Assembly (NCBI GenBank): GCA_946403085.1
Contig: CAMIYM010000015.1
Coordinates: 1-56,756, forward strand
DNA length: 56,756 nucleotides
From: an uncultured Clostridia bacterium
GTDB taxonomy: Bacteria > Bacillota > Clostridia > Saccharofermentanales > Saccharofermentanaceae
Direction of reading: 5' to 3'
Position numbers and translations under genes: made by a program. The notes under the pieces were generated by a model. It did no database searches. It was not told the DNA's origin and saw only the letters and a list, made by a program, of their open reading frames with translations. Every line of letters starts with the position of its first letter. Positions within the stretch are counted from its first letter, which is position 1. This document shows, one piece after another, positions 1-7,482 of this stretch.

Positions 1-412
1 CTTCCATCGTATCCTTGAACATCTGACGGTCTTCAGCCTTGTCGATACACTCGGGAGAAGAACCGAGGAGCTTAACACCGTGGGATTCAAGGAATCCTTC
101 TTTTGCGAGCTGCATGCACAGTGTGAGAGCTGTCTGTCCGCCAAGACCCGAGAGAATGGAGTCCGGCTTTTCGGTCTCGATTATTCTCTTAACTGTAGTA
201 AGAGTAAGAGGTTCGATGTAGATCTTATCTGCCATCGTTTTATCAGTCATGATGGTGGCAGGATTGGAATTGAGAAGCACGATCTCGATGCCGTCTTCTC
301 TTAAAGCTCTGCAGGCCTGTGTTCCTGCATAGTCGAACTCGGCAGCCTGACCGATTACGATAGGGCCTGAACCGATAACGAGTACTTTACGGATTGTTTT
401 ATCAAGCGGCAT
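1..412 (-). CDS. carB: Carbamoyl-phosphate synthase large subunit, N-terminal part (cut by window edge)
   Basis: The reverse strand reads an N-terminus beginning [20 protein letters not shown], the ATP-grasp biotin-carboxylase-like start of CarB. About 137 residues are visible before the window edge, including [19 protein letters not shown] and [10 protein letters not shown], both characteristic of the family. With CarA it makes carbamoyl phosphate from bicarbonate, ATP and glutamine-derived ammonia for pyrimidine and arginine synthesis. The ATG at 412 lies one base after the carA stop codon, so the two are translationally linked. The rest of the gene, including the second ATP-grasp half, lies outside the window. 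The family call is secure. Confidence 0.95.
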   Translation of the reverse strand, partial: MPLDKTIRKVLVIGSGPIVIGQAAEFDYAGTQACRALREDGIEIVLLNSNPATIMTDKTMADKIYIEPLTLTTVKRIIETEKPDSILSGLGGQTALTLCMQLAKEGFLESHGVKLLGSSPECIDKAEDRQMFKDTME

Positions 413-413
413 A

Positions 414-1493
414 TTATTTGTTCCTCCTGTCATCCATCATCTTCAAGAATTTATCGAAAAGGAATTCCGTATCCTTAGGTCCTCCGCATGCTTCCGGGTG
501 GAACTGAACGGAGTAGCATGGTTTGTTAAGGTACTCTATTCCCTCATTTGTTCCGTCATTTACGTTAATGAAGTATTCCTTTGCGACAGATGTATCTATC
601 GAGGAACTTACTACCTGGTATCCATGGTTCTGGGATGAGATGTATACCTTGCCGGTATCAAGATCTCTTACAGGGTGATTGGCACCTCTGTGTCCGTACT
701 TGAGCTTTGATGTCTTGAATCCGTGGGCAAGAGCAAGGATCTGGTGACCTAAGCAGATTCCCATTACCGGAACGCCCCAGTCCTTTATCTCCTTTATTGT
801 CTCAATTGCCTTAACGTTATCCTCAGGGTCTCCCGGACCATTCGAAAGGAAGATTCCGTCAGGATCGATCTCTTTAACTCTTGAGGCAGGTGTGTCAGCA
901 GGAAGGAGTGTTACTTCAACTCCTCTTTTGGAAAGCTCTCTTATGATGTTGCGCTTGATTCCGAAGTCGAACATCGCAACCCTGTAAAGAGTCTCACCAT
1001 TTGCAGGAACGACCTGTTCCTTTTCAGTTGTAACTTCTTCAACCGGATCTGTGATCTTATAAGCCTTTATCTCATCTATCGAGAATTCATCAGGTCTGCT
1101 GCAGATAGCGCCGTTCATGGTGCCTGATTCCCTGAGACACTTTGTAAGTGCTCTTGTGTCGATTCCCTTTATGCCGGGAATATTCTGTTCTTTAAGGAAT
1201 GTATCGAGATCCTTTTCGCATCTGAAGTTCGAAGGAAGGTCGCATGCTTCCCTTACGATATAACCTGATACATTGACCTTGGGGCCTTCCATATCAGGTG
1301 TGATGATTCCATAGTTTCCTATCAGGGGAAAAGTCTGAACTACTGCCTGTCCTTTATAGCTCGGATCAGTCAGAGTCTCTAAGTAAGCTGTCATTGCCGT
1401 GGTAAATACGATCTCGGAAATGACACTTCCTTCGGCGCCCATTGCTTCGCCTTCGTAAACATTGCCGTTCTCTAATACAAGATAACGTTTCAT
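414..1493 (-). CDS. carA: Carbamoyl-phosphate synthase small (glutaminase) subunit
   Basis: It hydrolyses glutamine and channels ammonia to CarB. The N-terminal CPSase_sm_chain domain ([19 protein letters not shown]) is followed by a class I glutamine amidotransferase domain. The nucleophile Cys is in [14 protein letters not shown], and the His/Glu pair is in [10 protein letters not shown] near the C-terminus. A longer reading frame opens at 1553, but the ATG at 1493 is preferred: AAAGGGGG lies just upstream of it and the family starts there, giving about 359 residues, the usual length. The upstream extension would be translated through a transcription terminator hairpin. carB follows after one base. 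Confidence 0.96.
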   Translation of the reverse strand: MKRYLVLENGNVYEGEAMGAEGSVISEIVFTTAMTAYLETLTDPSYKGQAVVQTFPLIGNYGIITPDMEGPKVNVSGYIVREACDLPSNFRCEKDLDTFLKEQNIPGIKGIDTRALTKCLRESGTMNGAICSRPDEFSIDEIKAYKITDPVEEVTTEKEQVVPANGETLYRVAMFDFGIKRNIIRELSKRGVEVTLLPADTPASRVKEIDPDGIFLSNGPGDPEDNVKAIETIKEIKDWGVPVMGICLGHQILALAHGFKTSKLKYGHRGANHPVRDLDTGKVYISSQNHGYQVVSSSIDTSVAKEYFINVNDGTNEGIEYLNKPCYSVQFHPEACGGPKDTEFLFDKFLKMMDDRRNK

Positions 1494-1510
1494 TTTGTTT
1501 CCCCCTTTTA

Positions 1511-1549
1511 TAAAAAAGGCTTTTTCTCTGAAAGAAAAAGCCTTAGATT
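1511..1549 (-). terminator. Intrinsic terminator between thrC and carA
   Basis: Read on the minus strand, an 11-bp stem AAGGCTTTTTC / GAAAAAGCCTT with a 7-nt loop is followed by TTTTTTAT. It lies in the 60 bp between the thrC stop and the carA start and ends directly before the carA Shine-Dalgarno AAAGGGGG. It should end most thrC-operon transcripts. No room is left for a conventional carA promoter after it. Confidence 0.85.
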
Positions 1550-1553
1550 GCAA

Positions 1554-3059
1554 TTAGTCGAGAAGAATCTCGCGGACTTTACTTTCCATCTGTTCCTTCT
1601 CGATAACGTCCTTATGCCTTACTTCCAGAGACGGTAATTCGGCAATGGACTGCGGAATGACAAGACCGCTTTCCTCGGCAAGTTCGGCAATGATATCAGG
1701 TATCGACTTATCATTCGAATAACCTGCTCCTCTTAATGAATCCATAACTGCCGGTGCGAACTTGAACGGTGATGCTGTAGATGCGAAGACTGTCTTGCTC
1801 TCATCACCTGATCTTGTGTGATATCTTCCGTAGATGTTGAATCCTACAGCTGTGTGAGGATCGATAACATGATCTGTGCGGTCATATACTTCAAGGATGG
1901 TCTTTGATACACCTGTCTCATCAGCAAATCCGCCGACGAAGAGACGCTGCAGAGCCTTCAGTGTATCCTTATCAACACTGTACTTTCCTTCTTCGTTAAG
2001 AGCTGTCATCCACTCTGTTACCTTCTTGGAATCCTTTCCGGCGATCTCGAAAAGAAGTCTCTCGAGATTTGAAGAGATAAGGATATCCATTGAAGGAGAT
2101 GTGGTCTTATAGAACTCTCTGTTACGGTCATAGATACCGCTGGAGAAGAAATCACACAATACCTTGTTGCGGTTGGAAGCACAGATAAGCTTTCTTACCG
2201 GAATACCCATCTGCTTTGCAAACCATGCAGCAAGAATGTTACCGAAGTTACCTGTAGGTACAACGATATTAAATGACTCAGTAAGATCGATCTTTCCCTT
2301 TCTTACGAGTTCAACATAAGAATATACATAATAAGCGATCTGAGGTGCTAATCTTCCCCAGTTGATTGAATTCGCGGAAGATAACATTACGCCGTGATCA
2401 TCAAGGACCTTTGCAAGTTCCTTGTCACCGAAGATCTTCTTAACACCTGTCTGGGCATCGTCAAAGCAGCCGTTGACAGCGATTACATGAGTATTGTCTC
2501 CGCCTGTCGTTACCATCTGGAGCTTCTGTGCTTCAGATACGCCGCCTGTCGGATAGAATACGATTATCTCTGTTCCGGGAAGATCCTTAAAGCCTTCAAG
2601 TGCAGCCTTGCCTGTATCGCCTGATGTAGCTGTAAGGATGCAGATCTTCTTACCTACACCTGTCTTCTTTGCTGAAGCAGTCATAAGGTGAGGTAAAAGC
2701 TGCAGAGCAACATCCTTGAATGCGCACGTAGGTCCGTGCCAGAGTTCAAGAATGTATTCCCTGTCGTTATATTCGTTCATCTGAACGAGAGGAATGGGAT
2801 TCTCGCCCCACTTCTCCTCTGCATAAGCCTGTCTTGTATAGTCGAGAAGTTCAGCCTCGGTAAAGTCTGTAAGGAACTTTGAAAGTACAAAAGCAGACAG
2901 CTCATAGAACTGCATTGTCTGCATTCTCTCGAGATCTTCCTTGGTAAGCTGAGGAACTGACTCCGGAACAAAGAGACCTCCGTCAGGAGCGATACCTCTA
3001 ATGATCGCTTCGCTTGAAGAAAACTTTCCTTCACATCCTCTTGTGCTTATATAATTCAT
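1554..3059 (-). CDS. thrC: Threonine synthase
   Basis: PLP-dependent conversion of O-phosphohomoserine to threonine. The long (about 500-residue) threonine synthase class fits the 501 residues. The N-terminal motif YISTRGCEGKFSSSEAIIRG and APDGGLFVPE are family signatures. The PLP lysine is K115 in GPTCAFKDVALQ, and the phosphate-binding loop is ATSGDTGKAALEG. The ATG overlaps the stop codon of the upstream membrane-protein gene (TAATG), so translation is coupled. A terminator follows the stop codon. Confidence 0.96.
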   Translation of the reverse strand: MNYISTRGCEGKFSSSEAIIRGIAPDGGLFVPESVPQLTKEDLERMQTMQFYELSAFVLSKFLTDFTEAELLDYTRQAYAEEKWGENPIPLVQMNEYNDREYILELWHGPTCAFKDVALQLLPHLMTASAKKTGVGKKICILTATSGDTGKAALEGFKDLPGTEIIVFYPTGGVSEAQKLQMVTTGGDNTHVIAVNGCFDDAQTGVKKIFGDKELAKVLDDHGVMLSSANSINWGRLAPQIAYYVYSYVELVRKGKIDLTESFNIVVPTGNFGNILAAWFAKQMGIPVRKLICASNRNKVLCDFFSSGIYDRNREFYKTTSPSMDILISSNLERLLFEIAGKDSKKVTEWMTALNEEGKYSVDKDTLKALQRLFVGGFADETGVSKTILEVYDRTDHVIDPHTAVGFNIYGRYHTRSGDESKTVFASTASPFKFAPAVMDSLRGAGYSNDKSIPDIIAELAEESGLVIPQSIAELPSLEVRHKDVIEKEQMESKVREILLD

Positions 3060-4045
3060 TAAACTTCTCCCAAAGTCTGATTCGTAGTTCCTGCCGTGTA
3101 AGCCGTAAGCTCGGTTGCAGTCGTAGTTGTCTCAGTCTCACTAGATGTTCCTGTTGCCGCCTGGCTCTCCACATCGATCATATGCTGAGCGGTGTCATTG
3201 CTCGGCATACCGCCGAAATCGATCGTTCCATAGCTTGATTCATAAGCACTTACGAGAGAAGATACCTCAGGGTCGTACCTGTTTCTGTGGAACTCTCTGT
3301 AGAGATATTCAAGTCTGTCCTGGGCATCAGCTCCGGCCTCGACCTGTTTTACCAGAGGAATAATACCAAATATGAGTAAAAGCGTCACTAGTAACATTGA
3401 CAGAATTACAATGCCTGCAACGACTAAAGTTTTCATCTTCTCTCTGGGAGATTTTATATCCTCAATATCTATTGAATCATCAGGCAATTCATCAGCAACT
3501 CCGCCGGAACGCATAAGGATATCCCTGCGCTCTTTGCTGGAAGCCATTTGCGGAGGTTCGGATGTCTTCTGCGCCCTTGTAAGGATAGGTGCCTGGAAGT
3601 TAGCCCTTGCGGCAGGTGATGAACCTGATGCCATCTGGGCATTCTTGAGTTTTCCTGCAATATCTGCCGGTGGAAGATCCGGCGGAGGATTCTTGATATC
3701 CTCTCTTACCATTCTTAATGCTTCCTGGGCGATAGTCAGATACTGCTCTGTTCCGAGCACACCCTGGATCGCGAAAACAAGGCTTCCCTCAGCTCTCTTG
3801 AACTGACCTTCCCTTGCAAGACAAAGGCCGAAGATCAGGGCAGGGTCTCCCCATTTCTGATACTGTGAGATAAGAGGTTTTAAGAAGATCTGTGCAACGT
3901 CCGTGCCGTCACCCTGGCTGTTCTGCAGGGCTCTGTTGTACTGACGGACTATGCGGGCCTTTTCTTCATTGCTCACGTCAAAGAGAATAAGACTCGACTC
4001 ATTTATAGGCTGTATTAACATACATAAGCTTAAATAGTCGTGCAT
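3059..4045 (-). CDS. Single-pass membrane protein with TPR-like cytoplasmic N-terminus, function unknown
   Basis: A 328-residue protein I cannot assign to a named family. Residues about 25-115 are helical and TPR-like (NEEKARIVRQYNRAL..., DPALIFGLCLAREGQFKRAE). A Pro/Ser/Ala-rich linker (about 118-175) and an acidic stretch lead to one transmembrane helix at about 206-231. The last 40 residues are a Ser/Thr-rich extracellular tail. The start at 4045 has AAAGGA nine bases upstream and overlaps the end of folC by 16 bases; its stop overlaps the thrC start. The tight folC-this-thrC packing suggests co-transcription but does not reveal its role. Confidence 0.8.
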   Translation of the reverse strand: MHDYLSLCMLIQPINESSLILFDVSNEEKARIVRQYNRALQNSQGDGTDVAQIFLKPLISQYQKWGDPALIFGLCLAREGQFKRAEGSLVFAIQGVLGTEQYLTIAQEALRMVREDIKNPPPDLPPADIAGKLKNAQMASGSSPAARANFQAPILTRAQKTSEPPQMASSKERRDILMRSGGVADELPDDSIDIEDIKSPREKMKTLVVAGIVILSMLLVTLLLIFGIIPLVKQVEAGADAQDRLEYLYREFHRNRYDPEVSSLVSAYESSYGTIDFGGMPSNDTAQHMIDVESQAATGTSSETETTTTATELTAYTAGTTNQTLGEV

Positions 4046-5421
4046 CCGATCAATCCTTTCAGTGTGGCCCTAATCTGACCTGTAAGATACAGCGATCCGG
4101 TCGCCAGAAGTATCATACCGTCCCTGACTGATTTCTCATAAGCAAGTCTAGTTCCTTCGACAGGATCGGGGACTGCCTCCAAATCGTCGGTGATATTATA
4201 CACATAATTGATTTTTCGCGCGAGAACATCACAGGGTTCACTTCTGGGATTATCCGGAGTTACCGTAACCGCGCTTTTGATGTTTATCCCGCATGATTTA
4301 TAGGCTTCAAGTATACCTGATACGTCCTTGTCAGCCATGACACCCATAAGAAGTCTTACAGGTTTGCCTCTAAGTTCCCCTCCGAGCATCTCATTCAGAG
4401 TTTCACCAAGGCTTTGAGCTCCCTGGGGATTGTGACCGCCGTCTACCACGACTACAGGATCAAGACTTAAGATCTCTGCCCTGCTCTTCCATCTGGCAAG
4501 GGCGATGCCTTCTTTGATGGCGCTTTCCGGAATCCCGCATTTTCTGGCTGCTTCGATCGCTGTTATGGCATTTCCTATCTGATGCTTTCCGTTAAGGCAT
4601 GTCACATAACGCTCTCCGTCGTAGATGAATTCCATCTTTCCGTCGGAAGTAAAGCTTGCGCTGTCATAGCTATCCTGACTTCCGGCAAATGTAACCGGGA
4701 CATTCTTTTCGCCTGCTTTGGAAAGGATCGTATCCCTGATATCCTTTTTCATTTCATCAGGAACGATCATGAGATCAGGATCAAAACATACAGCAGGAGA
4801 ACCTTCCTTGAATATTCCAGCTTTCTCGCCAGTTATCTCAGATATCGTATTTCCCAGCACGCCGCAGTGATCAAGGCCTAAAGCGGTAATGACCGTGACG
4901 AGCGGGTCTTTGATGATGTTTGTCGAATCAAGTCTTCCGCCAAGTCCCACTTCAAGAACTGCTGCATCGATCTTCTGATCGGCATAGTAGAGAAAACAGA
5001 TCGCGGTAATGAGTTCAAATTCGGTAGGCTCATCTGCCAGGCCTTCAGCCACCATCTTATCGCGTGCAGCTTTTACCATGGCTGAATATCTGGCAAGGTC
5101 TTCCTGCCCGATCTCACCATAACTGTCATCTTCAACATATCGGGCAAGGCCTTCCCTGCCGTCAATTATCCTGATCCTTTCAGTAAAGCGTTCAAGATAA
5201 GGCGATGTAAACACACCGACCTTCATATCAGCTGAAGCAAGAATGGATGAGATGAATGTGGCAACGGAACCTTTTCCGTTAGTGCCGGCTATATGAACTG
5301 ACCTGAAACTGTCCTGGGGATTTCCAAGAAGCCTCATCAGTTCTGTGATGCGCTCAAGTCCGGGTTTGATTCCGAATTGCAGTGCCCCCTTAAGTACTTC
5401 AGGCACCTTGCTGTCAGGCAT
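4030..5421 (-). CDS. folC: Folylpolyglutamate synthase / dihydrofolate synthase
   Basis: It adds glutamate to folates (and possibly to dihydropteroate). The Mur-ligase-like ATP site is HIAGTNGKGSVATFISSIL. Downstream motifs are VFTSPYLERFTERI, AVLEVGLGGRLDSTN, TALGLDHCGVLG and VVDGGHNPQGAQSL, which place it firmly in FolC. The frame opens at 5520, but homology begins at MPDSKVPEVLK (5421), giving 463 residues, close to the family length. That ATG overlaps the end of the GtrA gene by 8 bases and has a modest GAAGAG upstream. Confidence 0.93.
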   Translation of the reverse strand: MPDSKVPEVLKGALQFGIKPGLERITELMRLLGNPQDSFRSVHIAGTNGKGSVATFISSILASADMKVGVFTSPYLERFTERIRIIDGREGLARYVEDDSYGEIGQEDLARYSAMVKAARDKMVAEGLADEPTEFELITAICFLYYADQKIDAAVLEVGLGGRLDSTNIIKDPLVTVITALGLDHCGVLGNTISEITGEKAGIFKEGSPAVCFDPDLMIVPDEMKKDIRDTILSKAGEKNVPVTFAGSQDSYDSASFTSDGKMEFIYDGERYVTCLNGKHQIGNAITAIEAARKCGIPESAIKEGIALARWKSRAEILSLDPVVVVDGGHNPQGAQSLGETLNEMLGGELRGKPVRLLMGVMADKDVSGILEAYKSCGINIKSAVTVTPDNPRSEPCDVLARKINYVYNITDDLEAVPDPVEGTRLAYEKSVRDGMILLATGSLYLTGQIRATLKGLIGCTTI

Positions 5422-6004
5422 TGGTCTCTTCTTTCCCGGATGATGCACCATCTTCCGCGTTGTAATCCACCATATCCTTCTTCTTGAAGACCATAAGCTT
5501 GCTAAGGACATAGTTGGCAATGATTACGAAAATACAGTTAATGAGCTTAACGAGATAATCGTAAGTAAATGCGAACGAACCGATATGAGTCATAGCTGTC
5601 GATGCAGGAACGCCGGTGATCGCCTCACATGCCCAGATCATCAGATACATTACTCCGAGCTCGAGAACGAGGAAAGAAATAACTCTGGCACCTGCGAAAG
5701 TGATAAGTTCCCTGAAAACATTGCCCTTAGATCTGAATACAGTGATCCTGTTAAGCACATAAGCTACTACAACTGCAACGATCCAGCCGATGATCTGCTT
5801 TACTGCGATCTTAAGTGAAAATTCAAATCCGAAAAGAGACACAGCCATGTCAGCCTTTACGGCAATATCGAAAATGATATATACGATCCAGTTGGCAGCA
5901 GTTGTAAGTCCGCCGCTTACAAGATACATGAAAAGCTTACGCTTCTTCTCCTGGCTCTCGGTAAAACTCGGATCCCCGAATACGATCTTTTTGATCATTC
6001 CCAT
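5414..6004 (-). CDS. GtrA-like family membrane protein
   Basis: A 196-residue protein with about four transmembrane helices and the GtrA/DPMS-flippase pattern: KLFMYLVSGGLTTAANWIVY for the first helix, and VVAYVLNRITVFRSKG with a conserved Asn-Arg before a basic loop. A second N-Y-x-L-S-K motif (IIANYVLSKLMVFKKKD) sits near the C-terminus. Family members help move lipid-linked sugars or take part in wall polysaccharide glycosylation. Its substrate cannot be told from sequence. AAAGGA lies upstream of the ATG. Confidence 0.88.
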   Translation of the reverse strand: MGMIKKIVFGDPSFTESQEKKRKLFMYLVSGGLTTAANWIVYIIFDIAVKADMAVSLFGFEFSLKIAVKQIIGWIVAVVVAYVLNRITVFRSKGNVFRELITFAGARVISFLVLELGVMYLMIWACEAITGVPASTAMTHIGSFAFTYDYLVKLINCIFVIIANYVLSKLMVFKKKDMVDYNAEDGASSGKEETNA

Positions 6005-6016
6005 ATCTGTTTTCCT

Positions 6017-7465
6017 TTACACTCTCTTCGGTCTCGGATTGGTTCTTCCGGAAACCATTCTTCTGACAATATATACTGTAATAGTTATAATGACCGCCTC
6101 AATAATAGCAATAACAAGGAAAACGTCAAACAGATAAGAGTACAAAAGTTCCGCTTTTTTGTCCGCAAATCTGTACCTGCTGATAGTGCCGTCCTGTTTA
6201 TCAAAATAGTAGAAATCCGCATGTCCGGAATCATCTGAAAGATAACAGATGAAATCGCCATCAGCATTCTCATATCCGGAAAGGATCCTCGTGCCGGTAT
6301 CGTACTCAGCGGGCTTGAACTCATCAGGTATGATCACATCAGAAGGAACAGGAACGATCCTTAATATCGAAGACATCTCGATTATCGTATTCTCCGGTTC
6401 ATAGCGGCGCACTGTCTTCGTGTTGCTGTTATAGAAATAGAATCCAGGCGACTGTGTTCCGTCGAAAAGATATAAGAGGATACTGGTTACGCCCTCCTTA
6501 ACATAGGCAGGAACGCTGTATCCATTTATGTTCTTGGTTGTCTGGGTAAAACCCTCAGGTATCTTGGCATCCTCAGGGCTGTCCAGGAAAGTATAGGTAT
6601 TACCGTTAAGATCAACAAGTGAAGCATTATCAGGAACGTTACTTTCTCTTCTTAAGATGTGGATCGTATATCTCATACGGTTAACACCGTCCTGAGCTGT
6701 AACATCTATCCTGACAGTATTGTCACCCATTACAAGATGCTGGCTTCCATCGATGACCACGGCTGCCCAGAGATTGCTGGATATAGTGCTGATCTGTGCA
6801 TCAGTTACGGAACGCTCGACAGAGCAGCTGTATTCAGTGATATTCGGATTGAAATCAGGTGTGATCGTAGCGCCTCTGATCTTGAGAGAAGCGATCGTGG
6901 CATCACTCGATATACCGGTTCTCCTTACAGGAAGATTTACACTGTTTCCTATCCTTGAAATAATCTTCTTATCATAAGAGACAAACTCACCGGGATCATT
7001 TATCCAGCAGTTGATATCGCCTTTGTTGTCAGGAAGTATTCTTAAAAATACAGAGAAAAGGATTACCGGATCATCAGAATACAAGGACGCTGTAGGTCCG
7101 TCATCGTTATCAGCCTGAGCTCCTGCGCCTGCATTCACATCCATGCCTGTAACAGAATAAACACCGTCTTTCTGTGTCTCGGTAAAAACAAAACTGCCAA
7201 GTTCTTTTCCCTGCTCGAGAGTTACATACTCTGCCTTGTCAGCATCAAAGCTGAACTGCACGGGACCGAATCTCGTAACAGCAGGCATGGAACTTGCCAC
7301 CACATCCACTATAAGAAGATCACCGGGGCCAAGATCAGTTTTCCTTGGGGTAGCCGAGATCACTATCTCCTCTTCAGCTTTGACCATGCCGGAAAGACAG
7401 AATATAACGACAAAAACAGCCGCAAGAAGACCTGTGCCTGCTTTTGCGATTAATCTAAAGATCAT
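6017..7465 (-). CDS. Secreted, membrane-anchored protein with cohesin-like and cadherin-like beta-sandwich domains
   Basis: After a signal peptide (LLAAVFVVIFCLSGMVKA) comes a beta-rich domain resembling cohesin/type-III dockerin-binding folds (PGDLLIVDVVASSM..., FGPVQFSFDADKAEYV). A clear cadherin-like beta-sandwich domain follows (about residues 190-285: DATIASLKIRGATITPDF, TPDFNPNITEYSC, DGVNRMRYTIHIL). A C-terminal transmembrane helix (about 455-480) ends in a basic tail. Two starts are possible: 7486 (ATGA overlap with the upstream gene) and 7465 (AGGAG six bases upstream); I favour 7465. It is coupled to the wall hydrolase gene upstream. A structural surface role is likely; a cellulosome role is not supported, since no dockerin is seen. 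Confidence 0.78.
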   Translation of the reverse strand: MIFRLIAKAGTGLLAAVFVVIFCLSGMVKAEEEIVISATPRKTDLGPGDLLIVDVVASSMPAVTRFGPVQFSFDADKAEYVTLEQGKELGSFVFTETQKDGVYSVTGMDVNAGAGAQADNDDGPTASLYSDDPVILFSVFLRILPDNKGDINCWINDPGEFVSYDKKIISRIGNSVNLPVRRTGISSDATIASLKIRGATITPDFNPNITEYSCSVERSVTDAQISTISSNLWAAVVIDGSQHLVMGDNTVRIDVTAQDGVNRMRYTIHILRRESNVPDNASLVDLNGNTYTFLDSPEDAKIPEGFTQTTKNINGYSVPAYVKEGVTSILLYLFDGTQSPGFYFYNSNTKTVRRYEPENTIIEMSSILRIVPVPSDVIIPDEFKPAEYDTGTRILSGYENADGDFICYLSDDSGHADFYYFDKQDGTISRYRFADKKAELLYSYLFDVFLVIAIIEAVIITITVYIVRRMVSGRTNPRPKRV

Positions 7466-7482
7466 TCTGTCTCCTGTTTTTC

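Noticed and set aside
3372..3806. Plus-strand open frame of 144 codons opposite the TPR-membrane gene
   Set aside because: It is antisense to a gene with good coding features and a ribosome site; composition is that of a shadow frame.
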